DNA of 64,000 bases from a virus. Shown here piece after piece: positions 7,793-18,420 of the stretch; the first letter of the stretch is position 1, and each line of letters starts with the position of its first letter. Below the pieces are notes generated by a model. It searched no databases. It was not told the DNA's origin and saw nothing but the letters and a program-made list of their open reading frames with translations. Made by a program: the position numbers and the translations under genes. Location of the stretch: positions 1-64,000 of the IMG/VR virus record IMGVR_UViG_3300049043_000164; one strand, given 5' to 3'.

Positions 7793-10361
7793 ATGGGAAT
7801 TTCATATGATGCTAGTGCTCGCAAGTGGAATGTTATTCGCGAACAAGAAAATATTCCACGTTTAAGAACCGATTATCCAACGGGCGATCAATCAATACCG
7901 GTGTCAGTATCGGTTTACGATTCGCCACCTCCTTTTTCATTTGATGGTTACAGTGAGCCAATAACTATTACTCGACTTGCTGCTTATGGTATTCCAACTG
8001 ATGAGAGTGGTAATCCTCTCTATCCAACACGAGAAATTACAATTAATGTAGACCCCAGAGAAATTATACGTGTTGATCAAACAGATTTTATTGCTGGCGC
8101 TTTGCGATCTGCCGGTGTCAATGTCGATATGGATGCGTATGGAAGACAGGTAGAAGATTATCGAAATAGCGGATTAAGCAGTATTGCAAATCCAGTTTTT
8201 GATAAAGCACGTGAAGTAGTTTATTACGGTAATCGAAATAGAGATTTAAATGAGAAAAACAGGACTGAAAATGAAAAAATACAAAAACAAGAAGATGAGA
8301 ATAGAGCAAAGAACGCGGCTTACGATCGCACAATGCAAACCGTTAACTCTACTCGCGGTGGTGATTATGTACAGCAAAGAGATTTAATTAGAGGGATTTC
8401 AGGGGTTAGTAATGATTTAAAAAGATCAATTGAAGAAAGCTTTAAAACTTACTATTCAACAGAAAAGCTTCAACCTTGGAGTGCTTCTTTAGGAGCAAAG
8501 CCTCCTTATGGAGAATTTGATTCAAATTTTTATAAAAATACATATCCAGACGTAACTGATGCTTGGCGCAACGCAGAAAGAAATGATGACTTAGACATAC
8601 TTGGTCGATTTGGTAGTGAGGGTAGCTTTTATTTATATCATTACACTGCTCATGGTAGGTATGAAAATAGACGCGCTAATTCAGCAGAACAACTTTCTGC
8701 TGCTAATTCTTATACAGAAAGAAAACCAACAGATCTTGAGATGCAACAAGCCAGGGATCTTCAGCTTGGTGAAGGTTTGCAAGATGAAGTTGAATTGGCA
8801 ATTGGAGAAAAAACACTTAAAGATGTTAAAAAATTTAAAGCATTGACGCAAGATGTTTTAAAAGAAACAATTGCTGAAATGAAAAAAGCAAAAGCAAAAG
8901 AACAAGAATTGTCCATGTTCTCAGGCTTTGGTGCTTTTAGTGAAATCACAAACTTAAATAAAGACTTAGCTAATTCAATCCTGGGCGATTCTGGAGTTGG
9001 TGGCGTATGGTCCTTCCTTGGTGGCAACAAAGGACAAGAGTCTCTAGAAAAAGCACTTCAAGGAGTTAGCGGAATAAATAATTCTGTTACTTATAACTGG
9101 CAACAGTGGTTTGATAATGCTTTAAAAACGCGTTACGACGAAGAAATACAACTGGGTCTTGATGCTGGGACAGCAAGTGAAAACTTAAAAATTGAAGGAG
9201 AATTTGCCAGAAAGTTTTAGATACCTATTTAATTCCTCGCTTTAATCAATCAAAGTCAATGAATGAGTTTGTTGATTACATTGATGTTAAAGAAAACGAA
9301 CAGAACCCATTTCAAACACAAGATTTGGCTAATGCTGCCAGGCAAGTTGCTGATCTTAAAGCAACGCAATATCTTAATGAAATTCAAAATGCTCCTACTC
9401 GTTATTTTAATGTTGATTTTTATATGAATCCAACAGGAAATATTGGTAGGCAGGCGGCTTATTCAGAACAAGGCAAAGTTGTCCAAGAAGATTGGGAAGC
9501 AGCAAAACGTGGAGATTCTTATTGGACTACACAGGCGTATCGTTTTGGTGTAGATGTAAACAATAAAGAACAGTTTGCAAAAATGCATTATCAGATTAAA
9601 GGTCAAGGACGTGGATATGACTCTGCTGAAGATTATTTAAATGCTGGTAAAATCAATGATTTTATTTACAACGATATTCTTCCTGCTGTAAAAAATAAAA
9701 TTGAGAATACTGAGTTAGTATTTGGACCTTTTCTTTTACCCGAAGAATTTGCAGATGAAATGTTAAAAGGTGTAAATCCAGATGATAAAACAACTTGGGA
9801 AGACATACTAAAAAGATATGGTCTTACTGATTTCAAAGGAACTATTGATGACTTACGTACATATATTATTGAAGCGTTGAGAACGGGATCTGCACAAGAG
9901 ATTCGTGAAAATATTAAGTATCTTAATGAAAAAAGACAGAAGCCTACTCAAGAAATTTTAGGCGTAACTTATATTGAGCGACCTGAAGATTACAAGCCAG
10001 ATGCCACAATTAAGGCAGATACTGAACTTTATAAAGTATTTCAATCCTCTGGATTTCAAGGAACAGAAGATGAGTTTTATCAAAACTTTTCCCCGATTTA
10101 GATAGATCTGAACAGATTGCTTTAACAAAAGCAGGTAGAAATGAGCCGTTAAAAACCACGGGTTTAGACCTTAAAAATCCGTACACTTCTCTTGAAACTC
10201 TTGAAAGTTTTTTTGATACAAGCACAGAAGATACGCAGGAAAATACTAAACCAAGCACAAGCTATTTTACAATTAACTTAGATGAAGAGCTGCCAGAGAA
10301 ATCCAAATCTGGTCAAGGCTTTTTGGGTGAGTTTACTTCTTTATTTAAGGGTTTTAGTTGA
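7793..10361 (+). CDS. Very large virion protein, two frameshifts
   Basis: Joined product of about 855 aa. The N-terminal 475 aa (7793-9220) include a long charged helix (NRNRDLNEKNRTENEKIQ) and a module FDSNFYKNTYPDV...HYTAHGRYENR, a pattern found in secreted and virion proteins. The second part (to about 10100) is intact, and the C-terminus (DLDRSEQIALTKAGR... to SLFKGFS) is in a third frame. Breaks lie near 9215 and 10095. Size, charge and location suggest an internal virion or tail protein. The stop overlaps the next start (TGATG). Confidence 0.6.
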
Positions 10362-10659
10362 TGTCTGATAAACGTAAGAAAGCTGCTACTGCGGCTAAAC
10401 TACACAAGGATTCAATGCCTTGTAATAAACCTAAAAAGACTCCTAATCATCCGACCAAATCACACGTGGTTAAAGCATGTGAAGGAGGAAAAGAAAAAAT
10501 TATTCACTTTGGGCAACAAGGTGTTAGTGGTAGTCCAAAGAAGAAGGTGAGTCAGAAGCATATCGCAAGCGTAGAGAAAGCTTTAAAGCTAGACATTCAA
10601 AAAATATTGCAAAAGGAAAGATGTCTGCTGCATATTGGTCAGATCGCGTTAAGTGGTGA
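10361..10659 (+). CDS. DUF6321-like basic protein, frameshifted
   Basis: Reads KRKKAATAAKLHKDSMPCNK, SHVVKACEGGKEKIIHFGQQ, and after one frame change near 10535 SEAYRKRRESFKARHSKNI, AKGKMSAAYWSDRVKW. This matches my memory of DUF6321 proteins, which also occur in algal viruses. Lys/Arg-rich with a CNKPKKT segment; a nucleic-acid-binding role is plausible but unproven. Starts in TGATG overlap with the virion gene. Confidence 0.65.
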
Positions 10660-10664
10660 CTTAA

Positions 10665-10793
10665 ATGGGAAAAGTAAAAGGAAACACGATTCAGAAAAAA
10701 GAATCACAGCCCAAGCTCACAAGGCAAGGACAGGGGCAAAATTCTAAGCCTTCTCATGGACGTAAAAAATCCAGAGGACAAGGTAAAGGTTAA
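10665..10793 (+). CDS. Small basic peptide
   Basis: 42 aa (MGKVKGNTIQKKESQ... GRKKSRGQGKG), with about 30 percent Lys/Arg/Gln and no hydrophobic core. It follows the DUF6321-like gene by 5 nt, so probably in one operon. Possible DNA or RNA condensing peptide. Confidence 0.45.
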   Translation: MGKVKGNTIQKKESQPKLTRQGQGQNSKPSHGRKKSRGQGKG

Positions 10794-10842
10794 CACTTTA
10801 ATTTAATTAACACTATTATGGAAAGTAATTGCTGTCTTTTCC

Positions 10843-11508
10843 ATGGCCGATTTTTTGCGTGCCATTAATATCATTAAAAAATATGAGGGGTATAGCGAAA
10901 AAGCGTATCCGGATGTAAGCACTGGCTGCGCCCCTTATACTTTTGGTTATGGAACACAGTATTATCCAGATGGTTCTCCGGTAAAACAAGGACACAGATG
11001 CACGCAACACAAAGCTCTTGAATACTTGCTTCACGAAGTGGAGCTTATTGATGATGAGCTGACGCGTTTAAATTTAGGTCTTGACCATTCCATGAAAGAG
11101 GCTCTTATTTCTTTCATTCATTCCATTGGATGGGAGCCATTTTTATATAGCGAAATTATTGATTCAATTGAAAATGAAAATTGGGGTCATGTAGCGGAGG
11201 AAATTACTCACTGGATTTTTGATCCGTACCACAAAGTGATTGGTGGTTTAGTAGATAGACGCAGAGAAGAGGCTCATCTGTTCCTTTTAGAAGTTAAAAA
11301 GCCAGTTTGCCATCCAGGGGAGATTTTACTTAAGGCATTCAGAACTTATTCAGGTGCCAAACATCAAATACAAGCGATCAGAAACCTGGAAGCAAACAGT
11401 AATCCTTACATATTGGCTGAGTTTTCAAACTGCTTTAGTGAAGGTTATTTCTTGGAATCAAACATCGAATACGAAGAAACCGATACCGAGTTTGCTTCTT
11501 GGGATTAG
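10843..11508 (+). CDS. T4-type lysozyme (GH24 muramidase) with C-terminal extension
   Basis: 221 aa. The catalytic core reads IIKKYEGYSEKAYPDVS (Glu in YEG) and YTFGYGTQYY, the GH24 Glu and GYGT motifs, followed by the helical muramidase domain to about residue 145. The last 70 residues (CHPGEILLKAFRTYSGAKHQ) do not belong to the fold and end in an acidic tail. No signal peptide is seen, so it needs a holin or acts from the virion. Confidence 0.85.
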   Translation: MADFLRAINIIKKYEGYSEKAYPDVSTGCAPYTFGYGTQYYPDGSPVKQGHRCTQHKALEYLLHEVELIDDELTRLNLGLDHSMKEALISFIHSIGWEPFLYSEIIDSIENENWGHVAEEITHWIFDPYHKVIGGLVDRRREEAHLFLLEVKKPVCHPGEILLKAFRTYSGAKHQIQAIRNLEANSNPYILAEFSNCFSEGYFLESNIEYEETDTEFASWD

Positions 11509-11533
11509 AATATTTAAAGATCAGCAAACAGAA

Positions 11534-11836
11534 ATGGAAGAGACAGTTCGTCCCCGCGAATTAGAGCTACCGCTTCAATTGCAGTTTGCAATGCGTAAAG
11601 CAGAGCTTGAAGCACAAGAAATGACTTGGGATCAGCTTTATGCTGCACTTCTAAATCTTTATCAGCGCCGTTTGATTGAGTGGGCTGCTGTTAGGGACAT
11701 CCTTGCTGGTGAAAATATTGAACTTGAGTTTGATTTGCCAACCCAACTGGAATTAGTTGAGTTGGCAATGATGTGCGAAGGAGAAGAGGATGATGAAGAT
11801 GATGAAGATGACCAAAAAGAGTATTCTGTTTTCTAA
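11534..11836 (+). CDS. NblA-like small protein
   Basis: 100 aa, ATG 11534. The helical core LPLQLQFAMRKAELEAQEMT, WDQLYAALLNLYQRRLIEW, AVRDIL follows the NblA pattern (LxLEQxF, MSxEQAxExL, LYxQxMxRE), the adaptor that targets phycobilisomes for degradation. It is longer than NblA, with an added segment and an acidic C-terminus (GEEDDEDDEDDQKE). Freshwater cyanophages are known to carry nblA; this may be a divergent member or only a fold look-alike. Its stop overlaps the convergent DUF3310 gene. Confidence 0.45.
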   Translation: MEETVRPRELELPLQLQFAMRKAELEAQEMTWDQLYAALLNLYQRRLIEWAAVRDILAGENIELEFDLPTQLELVELAMMCEGEEDDEDDEDDQKEYSVF

Positions 11837-12503
11837 GAAAGTTTTTCAATAAGCCTTTCGAGATACCACTTTGCTTTCATTGCATCACGTTTAGGGTCTT
11901 CTTTTTCCCAAAGACGATCCATGTACTTGATGACTTGCCACTGAAGACCACCAATCACAGCATTTGGCGCAAACTGAACAGCGTCTTCAATTTTATCGAT
12001 TGTTTCAATTTTCTTTTTTGAGTTGGAATAGTGTGGTGGATGGTTAACCATGTCAACTTTTGGTGTTGGCATGAAACAGAACTCATCTGTACACCCAGAA
12101 AAAACAGTGGGTGGGCTTGAAAACACAATTGAGTCCATTATTGAATCTACCGGCTCAAACCACGTCTTTTGCGAGATTGTTCCATCTCCTCCTCGTCCAC
12201 TTCCCCCAGATCCAAAACTAATGCTTTCGGCTTGGGTGATGCTCCCATCGCAAGTCCCTGTTCCATACTCGGAATGTAACCCGTCATACCACATCGTTCT
12301 GCTCCTTCAATTTGTAGGTTGGTGCGCTCACGACCTTGTTGTGTAAGCACTAGACCCCTATTGTACATATCTTGAAGGGGAACGTCATGTTTTTCGTTGT
12401 CCAAAGGCTGACCAAATTCGCTTTCACAAAGACAACGATTGATAACTTCGTCATTAATGACAAATTGATTTAAGAATGCATCTGGTGTCATTGCCGCATG
12501 CAT
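11833..12503 (-). CDS. DUF3310-domain protein, one frameshift
   Basis: Joined product of about 223 aa. The C-terminal part MVNHPPHYSNSKKKIETIDK, WQVIKYMDRLWEK, MKAKWYLERLIEKL is the DUF3310 (SaV-like) signature found in many phages near nucleotide metabolism genes. The N-terminal part (TPDAFLNQFVINDEVINRCL) is unfamiliar. One frame change near 12290. It opens a minus-strand cluster with dcd. Confidence 0.7.
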
Positions 12504-12542
12504 CGTTATTTTCCTCGGGTTTCCTTCATTTAAAATAATATC

Positions 12543-12935
12543 ATGGCAAGATTTTTCGACCCCACCTATAATACTGGACAACGTTCTGGCACTTCGGGCG
12601 CTGAAGTCTCAGATTTAAATCCAGAACAGGCTTATGACACAGATATAAGGCGTCTTGACGAAGAAGAGAGACGTATCGCTGATGAAGTTGATATTCGTAA
12701 CACTAGACAACAAGACCGTGTAGCAAAATTTATGGCAGCAGCAAAGACTGCTGGGGCGTATAGACAAAGAGCCTCTATTGATGAGCCACAGATCAGGGGT
12801 AGGACGCCCAGGAACGAGGCAATTCTTGACGGTGTAGCCCTACCAAGCCAAGGCGATACTGCGGGGCCTACAGGAGCCGTTAGTTACGCACGTAAGCCCC
12901 AACGATTTTCTGGTACCTTTAGAAGCTTTGGTTAA
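12543..12935 (+). CDS. Hypothetical protein, likely virion-associated
   Basis: 130 aa with an acidic, Arg-rich helix (DTDIRRLDEEERRIADEVDI) and a basic Gly/Pro-rich C-terminus (QRFSGTFRSFG). It lies on the opposite strand between two minus-strand genes and overlaps the dcd stop by 4 nt. No domain recognised. Confidence 0.55.
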   Translation: MARFFDPTYNTGQRSGTSGAEVSDLNPEQAYDTDIRRLDEEERRIADEVDIRNTRQQDRVAKFMAAAKTAGAYRQRASIDEPQIRGRTPRNEAILDGVALPSQGDTAGPTGAVSYARKPQRFSGTFRSFG

Positions 12936-13519
12936 ACTTTACTGAAGACAACCTCCTTAGGTTGATCTTGATATTTGCCTTTACGCATTTTATAATTCAC
13001 TTCACATTTTTCTCCACGAAAAAAGAGAAGTTGACAGATTCCTTCGTTGGCATAGATACGATTAAATAATCCAGTGCAGTTACTGATCTCCAATGTTAAG
13101 TGTCCCGCCCACGTAGACTCTGCCGGAGTAATGTTTGCAAGAATTCCCGATCGAGCATATGTGCTCTTTCCAACTGCAACAACAGTTACGTCTTCTGGAA
13201 GATCTAGATATTCTTCTGCAACACCTAGGCAGTAACCATATGGAGGCAAAAGAAAGTACTGTCCTTTTTCATCTTCTAGCAACTCTGCTGAACGAAGAAT
13301 GTTTTGATCAAAATCTTTAGGATCACAATCGCCTGATTGCGTGCGACCAAAAATTAAACATTGTTTAGGCGATAAGCGAATATCATACCCATAGGAACTA
13401 AGTCCATAGCTCAGTAATTTACGTCCATTGCTTTCATTGACAAGGTGATCCTGGAATGGCTGGATCATTCCTCGTGTAATTGAAAGTTCTTTGATTTCAC
13501 GATCAGAGAGAATGCTCAT
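12932..13519 (-). CDS. dcd: dCTP deaminase
   Basis: 195 aa, intact, normal length. LSDREIKELS at the N-terminus, SSYGYDIRLSP, and the catalytic block VGKSTYARSGILANITPAES followed by TWAGHLTLEISN, with the general-base Glu in PAES. It converts dCTP to dUTP, feeding dTMP synthesis during phage replication. Many cyanophages carry it. Confidence 0.92.
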   Translation of the reverse strand: MSILSDREIKELSITRGMIQPFQDHLVNESNGRKLLSYGLSSYGYDIRLSPKQCLIFGRTQSGDCDPKDFDQNILRSAELLEDEKGQYFLLPPYGYCLGVAEEYLDLPEDVTVVAVGKSTYARSGILANITPAESTWAGHLTLEISNCTGLFNRIYANEGICQLLFFRGEKCEVNYKMRKGKYQDQPKEVVFSKV

Positions 13520-13552
13520 AAATTCAACTGAAGCCTTAAGATCTTAGCTTGT

Positions 13553-14147
13553 TTAAATAAGAATGCGACCCATTTCGCCATAAACTTCAACAAAATGTTG
13601 TCTTGCATCTTCTACATTTCTTTTGGGTTGTAAAAATATTGCAAACGAAGTGCAGGTAGTACGTGTTTTGATTTTACCCGTGTGATAAAAATGTTGCGTT
13701 AACATTGGCCGAGTCCTAAAAATACAGATGGGATGATCAAATATATCTTGACAATACATAAACATGTCTGGTGCGTTGGCAAAATAAATACCCTGTTCTA
13801 CCTCCCCAGATAACCATTTTCTTTTCAGTGTTCTCCACCAAATTGAATAACTAGAAGTCAACGTAGGAGACAATCCACGTGTCATTTTCCAGCGTTGAGA
13901 TTTGTTGTGCCAAAAATAAGAGTGTTTTGGTGGAAATAGATAAACATTTCCAAACCATTCTTGTTCATTTAACCCGTCTTCAAACGGAGTGTAATAATTT
14001 TTTGCATTCGACATATTCGTTTGCTTTAGCTGAACTAGCTGGATCCAAATCAATGCCACCCATTACAAGATGAGCAGAGTCAATCATGTCTCTCGAACTG
14101 ATCCACTCATAGTCTTCAACCGAGTTATTCCCAAGAAAAGCTGGCAT
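13553..14147 (-). CDS. Phage DNA N6-adenine methyltransferase-like protein, frameshifted
   Basis: Joined product: ATG 14147, SRDMIDSAHLVMGGIDLDPA, SSAKANEYVECK, then in a second frame YYTPFEDGLNEQEWFGNVYL, FPPKHSYFW. This is the layout of phage Dam-type enzymes (IDLDPAS... then NPPY), but the catalytic (D/N)PPY is FPPK here, so methylation is doubtful. One frame change at an A6 run near 14000. The start overlaps the next upstream stop. Confidence 0.6.
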
Positions 14148-14533
14148 TAGGACTCAGACACCTTGTTGTAATCAATAGCAAGAAAACGAATTCCATCTTT
14201 ATCATTCAAGATGTAACCAGCGCCTTCTTCTGGGTCAATTTTTTGTGCAGCTTGAAGAATGCGTCTAAAAGTTTCAGCAAGATCACCATTATTTTCTCGT
14301 TCACACTCCTCTTGTGCACTGTTAAGTTCTTTCAATGTTAAATAAAACATTGATTTTTCAACTTGTTCAGGCTGAAAACACATTACTCCAGGCCCTTCAG
14401 TCTCCCAGAATTTAGTAAACATTTGTCCCATGTCGCCAAGAATTAATTTAAGTGTCGTATCTAGCATTTTTGCTTTATCTTGATCAAGCTCTGGACCAAT
14501 CACAGAGGCAATCAGTTTTTCGCGTCGGCTCAT
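14147..14533 (-). CDS. Hypothetical protein
   Basis: 128 aa, helical and acidic (LDTTLKLILGDMGQMFTKFW, KSMFYLTLKELNSAQEECE), ending GIRFLAIDYNKVSES. It overlaps its neighbours by 1-4 nt in an operon with a helix-turn-helix gene. Function unknown. Confidence 0.65.
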   Translation of the reverse strand: MSRREKLIASVIGPELDQDKAKMLDTTLKLILGDMGQMFTKFWETEGPGVMCFQPEQVEKSMFYLTLKELNSAQEECERENNGDLAETFRRILQAAQKIDPEEGAGYILNDKDGIRFLAIDYNKVSES

Positions 14534-14991
14534 TTCTTTATCAATCCTTGACGAACTAGGGTTTCCCGCATTTTAGGTAGCGGTTGGTAAATAACGACAA
14601 GTTTTCCGAGAATTCCTCGTTTTTTAATTAGTTTACCGCTATCGTCGCGAAGTTTATCAAATTCTCCAGCTCTAATTAAATATTCAGCTACACATCTTAA
14701 TCTACGTTTCAAAGGTAAATCTGCATTTGGGAATTTACCACAAATGGTATCTGGTCCCATATCTTGGAATGCAACACGCAATCTATTTGCTAACGTCATA
14801 GCAAAAGTAGGATCTTCTTCTTCATAATTTTTTAAGTTTTCCAGGTATCTACGCAAGATAAAAGTATCAAAAGACCCAGAAGGCGGCAAAAAAATTTCTA
14901 TTTGTACCGAAAGAGAAGCAGGAAGTAAATCCGCAAAGTTTTCTATTGTCACATCTTCTATTGACCAGCCGTCAAATCGGTGTGTCATCAC
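14530..14991 (-). CDS. Hypothetical protein
   Basis: 153 aa: DGWSIEDVTIENFADLLPAS, PSGSFDTFILRRYLENL, and a basic C-terminus (KRRLRCVAEYLIRAGEFDKL). Four-nt overlaps with both neighbours imply translational coupling. Not recognised. Confidence 0.65.
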   Translation of the reverse strand: MMTHRFDGWSIEDVTIENFADLLPASLSVQIEIFLPPSGSFDTFILRRYLENLKNYEEEDPTFAMTLANRLRVAFQDMGPDTICGKFPNADLPLKRRLRCVAEYLIRAGEFDKLRDDSGKLIKKRGILGKLVVIYQPLPKMRETLVRQGLIKK

Positions 14992-15476
14992 AACTCCTCT
15001 GTAATATTCGGATCATCAAAGTCAGGAGTCTTGGGAACAGAAGGGTTAGGAATGTGAGAGTCCTTTTCTTCTCGGATTTGAGAGCTATACTTGACAACAT
15101 CTTTCTCCATGAAACTCTTGTAACTTGGAACGGTATCCTTTGTAAAACTTTGTATCAAATTATTCCAAGGGATGCGAATAATTTGTTTATTTCCACCGAC
15201 AGGACTGATATTAATGTAGTGTAAACCGTACACCCAACCAGAATCAGGTCGTTTTTTTCCTGTAAGAATCCAGTTTCTAATTGTTTGATCAGATACGCCC
15301 AGTCTTCGGGCGCATTCATCAGTAGAAATGTATTCGTCTGCGTAAACTTCGGGGTTGATGTGGTCCGTTTCTCCGTCTTTATACCGTGAATGCCACATGC
15401 TTGAAAGGATATTTCTGATCCCTTTCAATTCGTGTGCAATGTCTAACAAACCTTTTCTTAATCCTTGGGTCATCAC
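14988..15476 (-). CDS. Helix-turn-helix DNA-binding protein
   Basis: 162 aa. Residues about 50-115 carry ISTDECARRLGVSDQTIRNW followed by a wing (GLHYINI... IRIPWNNLIQ), a MerR/Xis-type fold related to the 7032-7304 gene. First gene of the minus-strand operon 15476 to 14147, so a candidate early regulator. The C-terminus is Pro/Asp-rich. Confidence 0.7.
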   Translation of the reverse strand: MMTQGLRKGLLDIAHELKGIRNILSSMWHSRYKDGETDHINPEVYADEYISTDECARRLGVSDQTIRNWILTGKKRPDSGWVYGLHYINISPVGGNKQIIRIPWNNLIQSFTKDTVPSYKSFMEKDVVKYSSQIREEKDSHIPNPSVPKTPDFDDPNITEEL

Positions 15477-15527
15477 AACAATTACTCTGTTTAGATGCTA
15501 GTCTTTTTGTAAACGTTTTGCATGATT

Positions 15528-15874
15528 ATGGAAGACCAAATTCCTTCCAGTATTCCTCCTCAACAATTTCCTGGTCAAATCACGCCAGAAACTTTAGAGC
15601 AGATGAAGCAACAAGCCAGAGAACTTGCTGTTGCTCAATACTTTGCACAGCAGCAGCAACCACAAAAAAACAAGTATATCAAATTTCAGAACCAATTACG
15701 GAACAAATTGCTTCTCCTTTTGAACAGCCTAAAGTTATTTACGTTAGGCGTAATCTGACTATTGCCGAACTTTTGTTGATTCTTTGTATTTCGACTGGAC
15801 TTGTAACAGGCATTCAATTTGTCTGGAAATTTGCTTCTGAAAACCTTCCGAGAATTGAGATTAGGGTAAAATAA
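15528..15874 (+). CDS. Single-pass membrane or virion protein, frameshifted
   Basis: Start ATG 15528 (MEDQIPSSIPPQQFPGQ); after one frame change at an A6 run near 15670 it continues YQISEPITEQIASPFEQP, KVIYVRRNLTIAELLLILCI, STGLVTGIQFVWKF. One transmembrane helix near the C-terminus, a Gln-rich N-terminal half. It immediately precedes the tail-fibre genes. Confidence 0.55.
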
Positions 15875-15891
15875 GTTTTTAAAATTGTGCC

Positions 15892-15901
15892 GATTATAAT
15901 C
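15892..15901 (+). promoter_or_regulatory. Possible -10 element before the tail-fibre gene
   Basis: GATTATAATCAT lies about 30 nt before GTG 15928 and resembles the TATAAT cores at 1761 and 4239. Weak on its own. Confidence 0.3.
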
Positions 15902-15927
15902 ATAGGTAACGCACTGGTTTGATATAG

Positions 15928-17737
15928 GTGGCAAATAGAAGGATTACGGAACTGCCCTCAATTCAGGGCGCATCGTTGGCAGAGGACGACTTGCTGACGA
16001 TTGTTCACGTATTCGAAGTTGACCCAACCCTTAAAAATAAAAAAATTACTTTAACTGAATTTACAAACTATCTAAATACAAAATATTTAACTTTTACAGG
16101 CGGCGTCTTAACGGGACCGTTTGTTGATCAATAGTAACCTTGAGGTTACTGGTACAACTACTCTTGGTGCCACCAATGTCAATGGTGCTGCTAATTTCAA
16201 TGTTGTTTTTGTACAAAACAATTTAACTGTCACTGGGACAATCAGCGGTACCACACTGACTGGAACTAATGTAAACGCTACAAATGGAACGTTTCAAACA
16301 CTAACCACCAGTGGACATAATATTCAAAATAATTTAACTGTCAGTGGAACTTTATTTGCACGCGGTAATTCTTTCTTTACGTCTGGCGTAACGGTAAGTG
16401 GCACCTTAACAGGAACAACCATTACTGGTACCACGGGCCAATTCAGTACTATTACCGGAAATACAGCAGGATTTACAACTGTAACTGGTACAACCATCAC
16501 TGGAACAACAGCCAACTTCCAATCTGGTGTTTTTACTAGTCAGGTTTCTGGGACCCTTGTAACTGGAAGTCTTGGTGGTTTTGAAAATGTTGTTGCTGTT
16601 AGTGGTACATTTACCGATCGGATTTCCGGCGCAACAATTACTGGCAACACAGTAAGTGCAACAACAGGAACTTTTGGAACCCTGGTCACCAGTGGACACA
16701 CCGTTCAAAATAACTTAACTGTTTCAGGTAATCTCTCTGTACTTGGATCTGGATTCTTTTCGTCAGGCGTTAATATCAGTGGAACTTTAAGTGGAGTAAC
16801 GGTTACAGGAACTACTTCTAATTTCACTTCAGGTGTTTTTACTCTGTTAAGCGGCACGGTTATTACAGGCGATACAGCAGGATTTACAACTATTACCGGT
16901 ACTACGGTTACTGGTACAACCGCCAACTTTGTGTCAGGAGTCTTTACTGGTCAAGTTTCAGGCGCCACAATTACTGGAAATACTGGACGATTCACGCAAC
17001 TATCTGGAATCTCCGGAGTGTTCACCTCTCAAGTTTCTGGCGCAACCATCACTGGAAACTTAATTCAAGGCACAAATATTACAGGTACTGCCGGTGGTTT
17101 TACGACTCTAACCGGTACAACAATTACAGGTGTTACTGCTAATTTTCAATCTGGTGTTTTTACTACTCAGATTTCTGGTGCAACCATTACCGGAAATACA
17201 GGTCAATTTACGACGTTAACTGGTCAATCTGCTGGATTTAATAGTATTACCGGAGTTACAATTACCGGCGGAACAATTACTTTTCAAACGATTAGTGGTG
17301 CAAGTGGCATATTCACTTCACAGATAAGCGGCAATACAATCACTGGTAATACTATTAACAGCACCACATCTACTAGTGTTTCTGGTGTTTTTACAACCCA
17401 AGTTTCTGGTCAAACGATTACCGGAAACATCATTAGAGCTACTTCAGGTGTTTTTCAATTTTTACAAGCTGCAAACCAAAGCTTTTCTGGAGATTTCACT
17501 TTCTCTGGTAATACTTTTACTCTTGGATCTGGATTTTTTGGTTCTGGTATAAGTGTTACAGGAACAGTTTCCGGTCAAACAATTACAGGAACCGCAGGTT
17601 TATTCACAAACATAACAGGACAAACTCTTCACATTACGCAACCTTCTGGTTCAACAGTAGCAATTACATGTTCAGGTGTTGTTTCTGGTAGCACGAGTGG
17701 ATTTATTATTAAAGGACCACTGATTATTCTGCCTTAA
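15928..17737 (+). CDS. Tail fibre protein built of TGTT/SG repeats
   Basis: GTG start. The N-terminus ANRRITELPSIQGASLAEDD, LLTIVHVFEVDPTLKNKKI is the conserved attachment region of phage tail fibres; one frame change near 16130. The rest is about 500 residues of beta repeats with units such as TGTTITGTTANFQSGVFTS and SGATITGNTGQFTTLTG, expected to form an elongated beta-helical trimer. Almost no charged or aromatic residues. Likely receptor-binding or shaft fibre. Confidence 0.85.
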
Positions 17738-18420
17738 TACCTAAAGTAAAATAATAAAAGAAAAAAAGGACTGTCATGCCGTACGGAATTATTAAAGTTG
17801 AGACCATAACGTTTACAGACGGTGGTGTTGATAAAAGCGTTCAAATTTCCGGATTAGTTCAAAATCCAACTTTTAGCGGCAATGTAACCTGCACCGGAAC
17901 CATTTCAGGTGTAACAATTACGGGATCTGTTGCTCAATTCACAACAATTACTGGAAGCGCCGCAGGGTTTACTACTGTAACAGGAACTACGGTCACTGGC
18001 ACCACTGCAAACTTTGTCTCAGGTGTATTTACTACTCAGATTTCTGGCGCAACCATTACCGGAAATACAGGTCAATTTACAAACTTAACTGGTCAATCTG
18101 CGGGATTTACAACTGTTACTGGTACTACCATTACAGGCGCAACTATTAACGCTGTTTCAGGTGTATTTACTTCACGGATTTCCGGTGCAACAATTACTGG
18201 TAACACAGCAGGATTTACAACTGTTACTGGTACTACTATTACCGGCTCAACCGTTAACGCTGTTTCAGGTGTATTTACAACAAGTGTTTCTGGTGCCACA
18301 CTGATTGGTAATTTAGTTACATGTAATAGTGGAAATTTTGCTTCTGGATTAATTACTACTGGCGTAATTCAATCTACAACGGGTGGCTTTAGGTTTCCAG
18401 ATGGAACAACACAAACCAGT
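16139..18420 (+). repeat. Coding repeat tract shared by two tail-fibre genes
   Basis: Degenerate units of about 30-60 bp encoding (T/S)GTT(I/V)TG and (S/N)FxSGVFT recur dozens of times across two adjacent genes, some stretches nearly identical between them (for example around 16460 and 18215). This favours homologous exchange and length changes of the fibre. Confidence 0.85.

Noticed and set aside
16324-16926. Minus-strand open frames inside the tail-fibre repeats
   Set aside because: They are Val/Pro-rich reflections of the ACC/GTT-rich repeat composition with no start signals.
16139-18420. CRISPR array or diversity-generating retroelement
   Set aside because: Repeats are in-frame coding units of variable length without unique spacers, and no reverse transcriptase or template repeat is present.
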